This document shows positions 25,287-34,812 of a stretch of DNA of 64,000 nucleotides, in pieces (the stretch's first letter is position 1; each line of letters opens with the position of its first letter). The position numbers and the translations under genes were made by a program. This DNA is from Olleya sp. Bg11-27. GTDB taxonomy: Bacteria > Bacteroidota > Bacteroidia > Flavobacteriales > Flavobacteriaceae. The notes under the pieces were generated by a model, which saw only the letters and a program-made list of their open reading frames with translations, made no database searches and was not told the origin of the DNA. The stretch is taken from assembly GCF_002831645.1 (NCBI RefSeq), contig NZ_CP025117.1:3177001-3241000 (forward strand), in the 5' to 3' direction.

Positions 25287-27206
25287 TTATTTTGAATTTA
25301 CTTGATATTTAAAAGCAATCATACCTAAAGGTGGGATTGTGATTTCTACTGAATTCTTTCTAGAATGCCACAATTTTAATTCCGATAGTAACTGGCCGTT
25401 TTTAAAATCTCCTGTTCCAAAAAACGATTTATCATCACTATTAAAAACCTCTAGTAAACTTCCTTTTTTAGGTAAACCTATACGATAGTTTTGTAAAGGC
25501 GCAGGCGTCATATTACAGGCAATAATTACATTATCTTTTGGTTGGTCTCCTTTTCTTATAAACACAATAACAGAATGCTCTGCATCTCCATAATCTATCC
25601 ACTCAAAACCATCATGAGAAAATTGCTTTTCGTATAATGCAGGTTCTGATCTATAAAATGTATTTATAGCCTTAATAAACTGGTTAATCCCTTTATGTGA
25701 TTGGTATTCTAATAAGTGCCAATCTAAGCTGGTTTGAAAGTCCCACTCTTCGCTTTGACCAATTTCTGCACCTTGAAATAAAAGTTTTGTTCCTGGATGT
25801 GTAAACATGTAACTGTATAACAATCTCAGGTTTGCAAAACGCTGCCACTCGTCTCCTGGCATCCGTCCTAAAATGGATTTTTTGCCATAGACAACTTCAT
25901 CATGACTTAAAGGCAACATGAAGTTTTCAGTAAATGCATAGGTTAATGAAAAAGTGATATCGTTTTGATGGTGTTTTCTATAAATAGGTTCTTTTGCAAA
26001 ATACTGCAATGTATCATGCATCCATCCCATCATCCATTTCATCCCGAAACCCAAACCACCTAAAAATACTGGTTTTGAGACTCCAGGAAATGCGGTGGAT
26101 TCCTCCGCTATGGTTTGTACATCGGGAAAATTACTATAGACAGCGACGTTTAACTCTTTCATAAACGCAATAGCGTCTAAGTTTTCTCGTCCGCCGTAAA
26201 TATTAGGCTCCCACTCGCCTTCTTCTCTACTATAATCTAAAAATAGCATAGACGCCACAGCATCTACACGTAATCCATCGGCATGGAATTGCTCTAGCCA
26301 AAAAATAGCATTACTTATTAAAAAGGACTTCACCTCATTACGTCCATAATTAAAGATTAAGCTTTTCCAATCTTGATGATAGCCCTTTTTCTTATCTGGA
26401 TGCTCATACAAACAAGATCCATCAAAAAACCCGAGACCATGTGCATCTTCAGGAAAATGTGAGGGTACCCAGTCTAATATAATTCCGATGTCATTTTGAT
26501 GCAGCTTATCGACTAATAATTTAAACTCTTCGGGATATCCAAACCGCGATGTTGGTGCAAAATACCCTGTAATTTGATAGCCCCAACTTGGGTCGTACGG
26601 AAACTCCATGATTGGCATCAGCTCTACATGTGTAAAATTCATGGTTTTGACGTAATTGACTAAGTCTTCTGCCAACTCTACATAAGATAAAAACCGATTG
26701 TCCTCGATTTGCTTTTTCCAAGATCCTAAATGAACTTCGTACACAGAATACGGTGCATTTAATGCATTTTTGGCTTTACGAGAAGCCATCCATTTCTCAT
26801 CTTTCCAACTATAGTCATCTTCCCAAACTATGGATGCAGTGTTTGGATTATGTTCACAACGTCTAGCATACGGGTCTGCTTTCTCTGTTACAATACCGTT
26901 ATTATTACTTTGTATTTTGTATTTGTACGTATGTCCTTTGCCTACATTGGGTATAAATCCTTCCCAAATACCACTTTCGTCCCATCGCACATTTAGTAAG
27001 TGTTCGCCTTCTGTCCAATAATTAAAATCTCCAACTACAGAGACTTGCTTAGCTGTTGGTGCCCACACAGAAAAATAAGTACCTTCTACTCCATTTATAG
27101 TCCTGATGTGCGATCCAAATTTCTCGTACAACTTATAGTGTTTTCCGGACTTAAATAGATTAATATCAAATTCTGTAAATAAACTAAATACTGTTACATC
27201 TGCCAT
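25287..27206 (-). CDS. glgB: 1,4-alpha-glucan branching enzyme
   Basis: It adds alpha-1,6 branches to glycogen. The 639-residue protein has a CBM48 domain ('YFSVWAPTAKQVSVVGDFNYW', 44-64), a GH13 barrel with nucleophile Asp315 (GLRVDAVAS), general acid Glu in IAEESTAFPG (about 368), and 'SHDEVVYGKKS', plus a C-terminal all-beta domain. The length is that of enzymes with a single CBM48. It is three bases downstream of glgC, in one operon with glgA and glgC. Confidence 0.97.
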   Translation of the reverse strand: MADVTVFSLFTEFDINLFKSGKHYKLYEKFGSHIRTINGVEGTYFSVWAPTAKQVSVVGDFNYWTEGEHLLNVRWDESGIWEGFIPNVGKGHTYKYKIQSNNNGIVTEKADPYARRCEHNPNTASIVWEDDYSWKDEKWMASRKAKNALNAPYSVYEVHLGSWKKQIEDNRFLSYVELAEDLVNYVKTMNFTHVELMPIMEFPYDPSWGYQITGYFAPTSRFGYPEEFKLLVDKLHQNDIGIILDWVPSHFPEDAHGLGFFDGSCLYEHPDKKKGYHQDWKSLIFNYGRNEVKSFLISNAIFWLEQFHADGLRVDAVASMLFLDYSREEGEWEPNIYGGRENLDAIAFMKELNVAVYSNFPDVQTIAEESTAFPGVSKPVFLGGLGFGMKWMMGWMHDTLQYFAKEPIYRKHHQNDITFSLTYAFTENFMLPLSHDEVVYGKKSILGRMPGDEWQRFANLRLLYSYMFTHPGTKLLFQGAEIGQSEEWDFQTSLDWHLLEYQSHKGINQFIKAINTFYRSEPALYEKQFSHDGFEWIDYGDAEHSVIVFIRKGDQPKDNVIIACNMTPAPLQNYRIGLPKKGSLLEVFNSDDKSFFGTGDFKNGQLLSELKLWHSRKNSVEITIPPLGMIAFKYQVNSK

Positions 27207-27209
27207 ATA

Positions 27210-28475
27210 TTATATTACAAACCCATTAGGTATTATTGCTCCTTTTTTAATAACTACAATACCGTCTTTAATCACGTAAGTATCCGTTTCTATATTTTCA
27301 AGATGCTTTCCACCATTAATACGCACATCATCTCCAATTCTTATATTTTTATCAATAATGGTGTTCTTAATAAAGCAACGTTCTCCAATTCCCATTAAAA
27401 TGCTTACCTTATTTGATTCTATTTCTTTTAGAGATTCATAAGAGTCACACCCCATCATATAAGTATTAATAATGGTGGTCTCTTTTCCAATTCTTGATCG
27501 TATACCAATAACCGATTTTTCAATTTTTGCTGCATGAATAATACAACCTTCAGCAATTACCGCTCTATCTAAAGCTGTTCCAGAAATTTTAGAGGTTGGT
27601 AAAATCCTTGCACGTGTATACACACTTTGGTCTTTATCATATAAATTAAACTTCGGGATATCATCCGTTAAACCAAGATTAGCTTCAAAAAACGAATCGA
27701 TATTACCTATATCCGTCCAATACCCTTCAAATTGGTAGCTTAAGGTTTTATGTTTCTCAATGGATTGCGGAATGATTTCTTTACCAAAATCAATAGTATC
27801 CGGATTACTCATTAACTCAACCAATAGGTCTCTATTAAAAATATAAATTCCCATAGAAGCTAAATGATGCTTTCCTTGTTTTTCCATTTCTGGGCTTACA
27901 GCAGACGTCCAGTCTGGTAATAATGAAGCATCCGGCTTTTCAATAAACGACGTGATTACATTTTTATCGTCTGTTTTAAGGATCCCAAAAGACGTCGCAT
28001 CTTTTGCATTGACAGGTATTGTTGCTATTGATATTTTAGCATTAGCTTTTACATGCGCATCTACCATGGCATTAAAATCCATTTGGTATAACTGATCCCC
28101 GGATAATATTAAAGCATATTCAAAATCATGTTGTAAAAAATGATGCATACTTTGTCTAACCGCATCTGCTGTACCTTGAAACCAACCTTCGTTTCCTGGA
28201 GTTTGCTCTGCTGCTAAAACATCTACAAAAGCAGAACTAAAAAAGCTAAAATGATACGTGTTTTTTATATGACGATTTAACGAGGCCGAGTTAAACTGTG
28301 TTAACACAAACATACGTTTGATATCAGAATTTATACAATTAGAAATAGGGATATCTACCAATCTATATTTTCCTGCAATAGGTACTGCTGGTTTAGATCG
28401 TGTTGCAGTTAAAGGGTATAATCTTGAGCCTTGTCCTCCTCCTAGAATTATAGATAACACTTTATTATTAATCAT
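27210..28475 (-). CDS. glgC: Glucose-1-phosphate adenylyltransferase
   Basis: It makes ADP-glucose, the donor for glycogen synthase and the control point of the pathway. The 421-residue protein starts with the nucleotidyltransferase motif ILGGGQGSRLYPLTATRSKP (10-29) and has the sugar-phosphate site 'FIEKPD' and 'YWTDIGNIDSFFEAN', then a C-terminal left-handed beta-helix with hexapeptide repeats typical of the allosteric domain. It lies between glgA (2 bases upstream) and glgB (3 bases downstream). Confidence 0.97.
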   Translation of the reverse strand: MINNKVLSIILGGGQGSRLYPLTATRSKPAVPIAGKYRLVDIPISNCINSDIKRMFVLTQFNSASLNRHIKNTYHFSFFSSAFVDVLAAEQTPGNEGWFQGTADAVRQSMHHFLQHDFEYALILSGDQLYQMDFNAMVDAHVKANAKISIATIPVNAKDATSFGILKTDDKNVITSFIEKPDASLLPDWTSAVSPEMEKQGKHHLASMGIYIFNRDLLVELMSNPDTIDFGKEIIPQSIEKHKTLSYQFEGYWTDIGNIDSFFEANLGLTDDIPKFNLYDKDQSVYTRARILPTSKISGTALDRAVIAEGCIIHAAKIEKSVIGIRSRIGKETTIINTYMMGCDSYESLKEIESNKVSILMGIGERCFIKNTIIDKNIRIGDDVRINGGKHLENIETDTYVIKDGIVVIKKGAIIPNGFVI

Positions 28476-28477
28476 AT

Positions 28478-29887
28478 TTATTTTTTTAAAGATTGGTATA
28501 AATTAATATATGCTTTTGCTGAAACGTCCCATGAATGATCAATAGTCATGATGTCTTTAGTTAGTGACTTAAAGATAGACGTTTTATTGTATAAATCAAT
28601 ACTTCTATTAATTGCACGGTAAATTTCTTCTACTGTAACCTGCTCATGGCTAATCCCAAAGCCGTCTTTTTCATTAATATCAATAACAGTATCTTTTAAA
28701 CCGCCAATACTTCTTACCACAGGGATCGTACCATAGCGTAAAGCGTATAATTGATTTAAGCCACAAGGTTCTACTCGTGATGGCATTAATAAAAAGTCTG
28801 CGCCAGCATACATATTATGAGATAATGCTTCGTCATATCCTATAAAGGTATTATAATGACCTATATATTTTTCTTTAAGGTGAAGTAAAGCCTGTTCTGA
28901 TTCATAATTACCCGAGCCCAAAACCAACACGCTACACCTGTTATCTTCTAACGCTTTTTCTAAAGCTAGAGGAAAGACATCTGCACCTTTTTCGTATACT
29001 AATCGTCCTATAAAAACAATTAATGGTTTTGTTTCATCTAAATCAAACGTTTTACAAAGGGCTAATTTGTTTTTTAGTTTTCCTTTATGTACCGTTTTTA
29101 AATTATAGTTTACTTTAATATAACTATCTGTTTCCGGGTTCCAAACGTCACTATCAATACCATTTAAAATACCGATACATTTATCGCTTTCGGCGCTTAA
29201 TAAGCTTTGCAGTCCATTAGCTTCCATTTTCAGTTCTTCCATATAACTTGGAGAAACCGTCGTTACACGCCAAGCACATTTAATCGCAGAAGCCAAAGGG
29301 TTTATGTTATTATCCCAATCTAAAAGACCTGTTCTAGACATGTCAAATTCTGGAATTAAATGTAATTTATCATACCCAAACCAACCTTGATATTGCGCAT
29401 TATGAATTGTAGTAAGCACTGGTATTGTATTTAATGCTTGATATTTATAACATTCTTGAAGCATAAACGGAATCAATCCTGTATGATGATCATGGCAATG
29501 AATAATTTCTGGTTGTTCCGTTAACGTTAAAATCCAATCCAAAGCTGCTATTTGGAAAGCAAGAAACCGATCGGTATCATTATTAGAATAGACGTATGCT
29601 TTAAAAAGTAATTCTGGAATAGCTATAAAAAACACCTCAAAATCTAAAATTTCTGCTTTGGTTTTTAACACTTTAAAATTAATTTCTGAGTCACCCAAAA
29701 CAATGGGAGCTTCATAAACTGTAGAAAAAATATGAGCCTGTGTAAACGCATTATCATAATAAGGCATGATGACAGAAGCGGAATGTCCCAAATTATTTTG
29801 ATACTTAGGTAATGCTCCTACAACATCTGCTAATCCACCAACTTTTGCAATGGGATAACATTCTGCACTAATATGAAATAGTTTCAT
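28478..29887 (-). CDS. glgA: Glycogen synthase (ADP-glucose type)
   Basis: The 469-residue GT5 enzyme has the signature K-V-G-G-L-A-D-V-V-G-A-L-P-K (15-28) for ADP-glucose binding, the catalytic-centre HDHHTGLIP and the C-terminal E-P-C-G-L-N-Q-L-Y motif of the GT-B fold. As the first gene of the operon it is preceded by the only space large enough for a promoter (29888-30021, shared with the divergent msrB gene). Cytosolic. Confidence 0.97.
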   Translation of the reverse strand: MKLFHISAECYPIAKVGGLADVVGALPKYQNNLGHSASVIMPYYDNAFTQAHIFSTVYEAPIVLGDSEINFKVLKTKAEILDFEVFFIAIPELLFKAYVYSNNDTDRFLAFQIAALDWILTLTEQPEIIHCHDHHTGLIPFMLQECYKYQALNTIPVLTTIHNAQYQGWFGYDKLHLIPEFDMSRTGLLDWDNNINPLASAIKCAWRVTTVSPSYMEELKMEANGLQSLLSAESDKCIGILNGIDSDVWNPETDSYIKVNYNLKTVHKGKLKNKLALCKTFDLDETKPLIVFIGRLVYEKGADVFPLALEKALEDNRCSVLVLGSGNYESEQALLHLKEKYIGHYNTFIGYDEALSHNMYAGADFLLMPSRVEPCGLNQLYALRYGTIPVVRSIGGLKDTVIDINEKDGFGISHEQVTVEEIYRAINRSIDLYNKTSIFKSLTKDIMTIDHSWDVSAKAYINLYQSLKK

Positions 29888-30021
29888 TTTAAGATAATTT
29901 AATTAGACGATGAAAAGTTACATTTAAAAATTGAAACCTTAAAATGTTATTTTTAATTTAAAATTACGACAGTATTAATTCTATTTTAAGTTTTTACAAT
30001 ACCTTTAAAAAAAGAAAAATT

Positions 30022-30501
30022 ATGAAAAAAATTGCACTATTAGTAATCACTTGTGTTCTGTTTAATTGCAACAGCAAGGCACAAGACAAAAAAGTAAAAG
30101 AGACCTTTGAAATCGCTAAAACAAATGCAGAATGGAAATCAGAGTTAACCACTGCTGAATACCATGTGTTACGGGAAGCAGGCACAGAACGCCCCTTTTC
30201 TAGCAAGTTAAACAAACAATATAGCGCGGGAGTCTATCATTGTGCTGCTTGCGATACGCCTTTATTTAAAAGTGAAGATAAATTTGATTCTGGAACAGGG
30301 TGGCCAAGTTTTGATAATGTCATTGAAGGTAATGTTGCATTTGGAACGGATACTAAAATTGGATATACTAGAGACGAAGAACATTGCGCAACCTGTGGTG
30401 GACATTTAGGCCATGTCTTTGATGATGGTCCAAAAGAAACAACAGGTAAAAGACATTGTATAAACGGAGTTGCATTAAATTTTAAACCAAGTAATGAATA
30501 A
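30022..30501 (+). CDS. msrB: Peptide-methionine (R)-S-oxide reductase MsrB, lipoprotein form
   Basis: The 159-residue protein has lipobox 'CVLFNC' (Cys16), so it acts in the periplasm or on a membrane surface. The MsrB domain shows zinc Cys pairs CAAC and CATC, 'GTGWPSF', 'GGHLGHVFDDGP' and the catalytic Cys in RHCINGVAL. It reduces methionine-R-sulfoxide in proteins. Reduction would need an exported electron donor, which is not encoded here. It overlaps the next msrB gene by 8 bases. Confidence 0.95.
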   Translation: MKKIALLVITCVLFNCNSKAQDKKVKETFEIAKTNAEWKSELTTAEYHVLREAGTERPFSSKLNKQYSAGVYHCAACDTPLFKSEDKFDSGTGWPSFDNVIEGNVAFGTDTKIGYTRDEEHCATCGGHLGHVFDDGPKETTGKRHCINGVALNFKPSNE

Positions 30502-30889
30502 TTATAAAGTAACAAAATCGGAAGACGAGTGGCGTAAAGAGTTAAGCGACGAACAATATCATATTTTACGTAAAAAAGGGACAGAAATGCCACATACAGG
30601 TAAATACAATCTTCATTTTGAAGCGGGTGCTTATACTTGTGCGGCTTGTCACCAAAAATTATTTGAAAGTAATAGTAAATTCGAATCTAATTGTGGTTGG
30701 CCAAGTTTTGACGAAGCGATTCCTGGAAGTGTGACAAACATTTTAGACAAAACGCATGGGATGATCAGAACAGAAGTCGTTTGCTCTAATTGTGGCGGCC
30801 ATTTAGGACATGTGTTTAACGATGGTCCTACGGAAACAGGAACGCGTTTTTGTGTTAACTCAGCAAGTGTAGATTTTAAAGATGAATAG
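30494..30889 (+). CDS. msrB: Peptide-methionine (R)-S-oxide reductase MsrB, cytosolic form
   Basis: This 131-residue MsrB has no signal peptide. It retains the zinc Cys pairs CAAC and CSNC, 'NCGWPSF', 'GGHLGHVFNDGP' and catalytic Cys in TRFCVNSASVDF. It shares the family core with the upstream lipoprotein form but differs clearly in sequence, so the pair looks like an old duplication that gave one exported and one cytosolic enzyme. It overlaps both neighbours (8 bases each). Confidence 0.95.
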   Translation: MNNYKVTKSEDEWRKELSDEQYHILRKKGTEMPHTGKYNLHFEAGAYTCAACHQKLFESNSKFESNCGWPSFDEAIPGSVTNILDKTHGMIRTEVVCSNCGGHLGHVFNDGPTETGTRFCVNSASVDFKDE

Positions 30890-31409
30890 TCACATTACAA
30901 GTCTAATAAAACAGTTTGATTACTATAAAACTGCTGGAGATAAAACCCTTCAGCAGTTATCTTTTAATGACATGAATTGGCAATCTCACGACAATTCTAA
31001 TAGTGTGTCTATAATTGTAAAACATATGGTTGGAAATATGTTAAGCCGATGGACTAACTTTTTAACCGAAGATGGTGAGAAAGACTGGCGCCAACGTGAA
31101 CAAGAGTTTGAAGCAACTTACACGACCAAAGATCAACTTATTGCCGATTGGGACAAAGGATGGCAATGTGTGTATGATGCTATAAAACCACTTAAAAATG
31201 AAGATTTAGAGCGTACGGTTTACATCCGCAACGAAAGCCATACTGTAGCCGACGCCATATTTAGACAACTAGGCCATTACAGTTATCATATTGGTCAAAT
31301 CGCCTATATTGGTGTTAGTATTAAAAATAACGACTGGCAGTCTTTATCGATACCAAAAGGACAATCGGTACAATTTAATTCAGAAAAATTTAGCAAACCT
31401 AAAGCCTAA
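30882..31409 (+). CDS. DUF1572/DinB-like four-helix protein
   Basis: The 175-residue protein belongs to the DinB/YfiT-like superfamily, DUF1572 branch: 'DYYKTAGDKTLQQLSFNDMNWQ', a conserved His in 'IIVKHMVGNMLSRWTNF' (about 47), and the His pair in 'GHYSYHIGQIAYIG' (about 142-155), which together form a metal site in this fold. Some relatives are thiol-dependent S-transferases, others have no known activity. Gene overlap with msrB hints at a redox or damage-response role. Its stop overlaps the convergent NDH-2 stop. Confidence 0.85.
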   Translation: MNSHITSLIKQFDYYKTAGDKTLQQLSFNDMNWQSHDNSNSVSIIVKHMVGNMLSRWTNFLTEDGEKDWRQREQEFEATYTTKDQLIADWDKGWQCVYDAIKPLKNEDLERTVYIRNESHTVADAIFRQLGHYSYHIGQIAYIGVSIKNNDWQSLSIPKGQSVQFNSEKFSKPKA

Positions 31410-32689
31410 GATTTTAGTTTCTTTTTATAAGGTCTAATAATTAATCGCGCTTCTCTATCAAATCTAATATAATTGTACACCCAGTTAATAAAAACCACCG
31501 TTCGGTTTCTAAAACCTACTAAAGAAAACAAGTGTACAAACATCCAAACAAACCAAGCAAAAACGCCCTGAAACTTAAATTTGGGTAGATCTACAACTGC
31601 TCTATTTCGACCTATAGTCGCCATAGATCCCCTGTCTTTATAAACAAAAGGAGTCATTGGTTTACCTTCTAATAACTTTAAGATATTATCCCCTAATAAT
31701 TTACCTTGTTGTATGGCAGGTTGTGCCATCATTGGATGCCCATGAGGTACTGTTTCAGAACTCATTTGAGCCACATCTCCCACAGCAAAAATATGATCTA
31801 ATCCTTTGACTTGACTAAACTCGTTAACTAAAATTCTATTACTTCTGGATACAAATTGTTCGGCATCTAAGCCTTTTATCGCAGCACCTTTTACCCCTGC
31901 AGCCCAAACAACAGTTTCAGAATCAAATGTCAAATCACTATTTGTGGTTACTGTTGTACCATCATAACTAGTTACTCTAACATTTTTCCAAACATTAACA
32001 CCTAACTGTTCTAAAAAGTCTTCAGCTTTTTTAGATGCCTTCGGACTCATTGTTTTTAAAATAGTATCTCCAGATTGGATTAAATGTATTTGTGCTAAAC
32101 GCGTATCTAAATCGGGGTAATCCTTAGGTAGTATTCCTTTTTTAATTTCAGCTAAAGCACCTGCCAATTCAACACCTGTAGGTCCTGCTCCAACAATTAC
32201 AAAACTCATTAGTGCAATTCTACGATTTAAATCAGAAGTCAATAATGCCTCCTCAAAATTTTCCAGAATTAAACTCCTTAAATTTAAGGATTGTGGTATG
32301 GTTTTCATCTCCATACTATTGTTTTCGATAGATTTATTACCAAAATAATTGGTTTTAGATCCAGAAGCCACCACTAAATAATCAAACTTAAGTTCACCTA
32401 TATTAGTTTGAATAGTGTTTTTTACAGTATCAATTTCTGATACTTTTGCGAGTCTAAAATAAAAATTAGTAAAATCTTGTAATACTTTTCTAATAGGATA
32501 CGCAATAGAATCTGGCTCTAAACCACCTGTAGACACCTGATATAATAAAGGCTGAAAGGTATGATAATTGTGTTTATCCAAAAGTACGACTTGCACTTCT
32601 TGCTTAGATAATTTTTTAGCCAACGCAATGCCAGCAAAACCACCACCAATAATTACAATTCGTGGAAAACTAGATTTAGGTATATTCAT
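31406..32689 (-). CDS. ndh: Type II NADH dehydrogenase (NDH-2)
   Basis: It oxidises NADH and reduces quinone without proton pumping. The 427-residue protein has an N-terminal FAD-binding Rossmann motif IIGGGFAGIALAKKL (11-25), a second NAD-binding motif VIVGAGPTGVELAGAL, and a C-terminal hydrophobic helix 'GVFAWFVWMFVHLFSLVGF' that anchors it to the membrane, usual for this class. I start at the ATG giving MNIPKSSFPR; an ATG 69 bases upstream is in frame but adds unlikely sequence. Menaquinone from the men operon is the probable acceptor. Confidence 0.92.
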   Translation of the reverse strand: MNIPKSSFPRIVIIGGGFAGIALAKKLSKQEVQVVLLDKHNYHTFQPLLYQVSTGGLEPDSIAYPIRKVLQDFTNFYFRLAKVSEIDTVKNTIQTNIGELKFDYLVVASGSKTNYFGNKSIENNSMEMKTIPQSLNLRSLILENFEEALLTSDLNRRIALMSFVIVGAGPTGVELAGALAEIKKGILPKDYPDLDTRLAQIHLIQSGDTILKTMSPKASKKAEDFLEQLGVNVWKNVRVTSYDGTTVTTNSDLTFDSETVVWAAGVKGAAIKGLDAEQFVSRSNRILVNEFSQVKGLDHIFAVGDVAQMSSETVPHGHPMMAQPAIQQGKLLGDNILKLLEGKPMTPFVYKDRGSMATIGRNRAVVDLPKFKFQGVFAWFVWMFVHLFSLVGFRNRTVVFINWVYNYIRFDREARLIIRPYKKKLKS

Positions 32690-32807
32690 ATTAAAAAACT
32701 TGCAATGCAAAGGTAGTATAAAGTTGTAATTTTTTAAGATTCTAAATTCTTTATTCAAATTTGGTTTTGTAACTTCGTAACTTCTTAAAACTACAAAATA
32801 TAATAGA

Positions 32808-34184
32808 ATGAGTAAATACGATGTAATTGTACTTGGAAGTGGTCCAGGAGGATACGTAGCTGCTATTAGAGCATCTCAATTAGGTTTAAAAACTGCTGTT
32901 GTAGAAAAAGAAAGTCTTGGTGGTATCTGCCTAAATTGGGGTTGTATTCCTACCAAAGCTTTATTAAAATCAGCACAAGTTTTTGAATATTTAAAACATG
33001 CTGAAGATTATGGCTTATCTGTTAATGGTTATGATAAAGATTTTAACGCTGTAGTTAAACGTAGTCGTGGTGTAGCTGAAGGCATGAGCAACGGTGTTAA
33101 GTTTTTAATGAAAAAAAACAAGATTGATGTTATTGAAGGTTTTGGAACATTAAAAGCTGGAAAGAAAATTGAAGTCGAAGGAAAAGAATATGCTGCAGAT
33201 CATATTATAATAGCTACTGGAGCACGCTCTAGAGAATTACCTAGCTTACCTCAAGATGGTAAAAAAGTAATAGGCTACAGACAAGCTATGACATTACCGG
33301 AACAACCTAAAAAGTTAATTGTTGTAGGATCTGGTGCTATTGGTGTTGAGTTTGCTTATTTCTATAACTCTATGGGAACAGAAGTCACTATAGTAGAATA
33401 TCTTGATAAAATTGTTCCTGTTGAAGATGACGATGTGTCTAAACAACTAGAACGTAGTTTTAAGAAAAGTGGTATAAAAATTATGACTTCTGCGGAAGTT
33501 ACTAGTGTTAATACTTCTGGAGATGGTGTAAAAGCGACTGTCAAAACTAAAAAAGGAGAAGAAGTATTAGAAGCTGATATCGTATTATCTGCTGTTGGTA
33601 TAAAATCTAACATAGAAAATATTGGACTAGAAGCTGTTGGTATTGCAGTAGATAGAGATAAAATCTTAGTAAATGATTATTACCAAACTAACATCCCTGG
33701 ATACTATGCTATTGGAGATATTACTCCTGGTCAAGCCTTGGCGCATGTTGCCTCTGCTGAAGCCATTTTATGTGTAGAAAAAATTGCAGGAATGCATGTG
33801 GAAGCATTAGACTACGGTAATATACCTGGTTGTACTTATGCTAGCCCAGAAATTGCAAGTGTTGGTTTAACTGAAAAACAAGCCAAAGAACAAGGTTTTG
33901 ATATAAAAGTTGGAAAATTCCCATTCTCTGCGTCAGGTAAAGCAAGTGCTGCTGGAGCAAAAGATGGTTTTGTAAAAGTAATTTTTGATGCTAAATATGG
34001 CGAGTGGTTAGGTTGTCATATGATTGGCGCTGGTGTTACGGACATGATTGCTGAAGCAGTTTTAGGACGTAAATTAGAGACTACAGGACACGAAGTATTA
34101 AAAACGGTACATCCACACCCTACAATGAGTGAAGCAGTTATGGAAGCTGTTGCAGATGCTTATGGCGAAGTCATACATTTATAA
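32808..34184 (+). CDS. lpdA: Dihydrolipoyl dehydrogenase (E3)
   Basis: It reoxidises dihydrolipoyl groups of 2-oxoacid dehydrogenase complexes and the glycine system. The 458-residue flavoprotein has FAD motif VLGSGPGGYVAA, the redox disulfide in GGICLNWGCIPTK (Cys42/47 region), NAD motif VVGSGAIGVEFAYFY and the active-site His-Glu in 'HPHPTMSEAVMEA'. It stands alone between divergent NDH-2 and a strong terminator, so its E1/E2 partners are encoded elsewhere. Confidence 0.97.
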   Translation: MSKYDVIVLGSGPGGYVAAIRASQLGLKTAVVEKESLGGICLNWGCIPTKALLKSAQVFEYLKHAEDYGLSVNGYDKDFNAVVKRSRGVAEGMSNGVKFLMKKNKIDVIEGFGTLKAGKKIEVEGKEYAADHIIIATGARSRELPSLPQDGKKVIGYRQAMTLPEQPKKLIVVGSGAIGVEFAYFYNSMGTEVTIVEYLDKIVPVEDDDVSKQLERSFKKSGIKIMTSAEVTSVNTSGDGVKATVKTKKGEEVLEADIVLSAVGIKSNIENIGLEAVGIAVDRDKILVNDYYQTNIPGYYAIGDITPGQALAHVASAEAILCVEKIAGMHVEALDYGNIPGCTYASPEIASVGLTEKQAKEQGFDIKVGKFPFSASGKASAAGAKDGFVKVIFDAKYGEWLGCHMIGAGVTDMIAEAVLGRKLETTGHEVLKTVHPHPTMSEAVMEAVADAYGEVIHL

Positions 34185-34236
34185 ATTGAATACTAGTGTG
34201 ATCTATAGTTTATTCTAGTTTGATACTATTATAAAC

Positions 34237-34270
34237 AAAAAAAGTTCCAGATAATTCTGGAACTTTTTTT
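34237..34270. terminator. Bidirectional terminator after lpdA
   Basis: The 14-bp stem AAAAAAAGTTCCAG/CTGGAACTTTTTTT (34237-34250 and 34257-34270) has a 6-base loop. It lies between the convergent lpdA and aroQ genes and can serve both. Confidence 0.92.
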
Positions 34271-34314
34271 ATGCCCAAACTTAAGAATAGGCCCTTAAAA
34301 TTAACACTTACAAA

Positions 34315-34731
34315 CTACAGAAAGCTTTGTATCGCTAATTCGTAACTCTGTAAACCAAACCCTAATATAATTCCTTTGGCATTAGGAGACACGAACGATT
34401 GATGTCTAAACTCTTCCCTACCAAACGTATTAGAAATGTGTACTTCTACAACTGGTGTTTCGATAGCTTTAACAGCATCTCCAATTGCAATAGACGTATG
34501 TGTGTATGCGGCAGCATTTAAAATAATACCATCGTAACTAAAACCGACGTCCTGAATTTTATCAATCAACTCTCCTTCTATATTAGATTGGAAATGCTCA
34601 ATAGTTGCATTAGGATACTTTGCTTTAATTTCATCTAAAAACTCTGTAAAAGATAAGCTACCGTATATATTAGGTTCTCGCTTACCTAGCAAGTTTAAAT
34701 TTGGTCCGTTTATTATGATTAGTTTTTTCAT
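34315..34731 (-). CDS. aroQ: Type II 3-dehydroquinate dehydratase
   Basis: It catalyses the third step of the shikimate pathway. The 138-residue protein has the type II motif 'IINGPNLNLLGKREPNIYG' with the catalytic Tyr, 'AAAYTHTSIAIGDAV', 'EVHISN' and the late Arg-rich lid 'REEFRHQS'. The start chosen gives MKKLIIINGPN; an in-frame ATG 15 bases upstream is less fitting. No other aro genes are adjacent. Confidence 0.97.
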   Translation of the reverse strand: MKKLIIINGPNLNLLGKREPNIYGSLSFTEFLDEIKAKYPNATIEHFQSNIEGELIDKIQDVGFSYDGIILNAAAYTHTSIAIGDAVKAIETPVVEVHISNTFGREEFRHQSFVSPNAKGIILGFGLQSYELAIQSFL

Positions 34732-34757
34732 ATTGTAAAAATACAAAAGTTATCGCA

Positions 34758-34790
34758 TAAAAAAACCGAAGCTATTAAGCTTCGGTTTTT
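34758..34790 (-). terminator. Terminator of the outer-membrane beta-barrel gene
   Basis: The 13-bp perfect stem AAAAACCGAAGCT/AGCTTCGGTTTTT (34761-34773 and 34778-34790) is closed by an ATTA loop, with U tracts in both directions. It begins 22 bases past the stop of the porin-like gene. Confidence 0.92.
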
Positions 34791-34812
34791 AAATATTTTA
34801 TAGAGACTCTAA

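Noticed and set aside
30494-30889. Second msrB as a decayed duplicate
   Set aside because: All zinc and catalytic cysteines are intact and the frame is full length.
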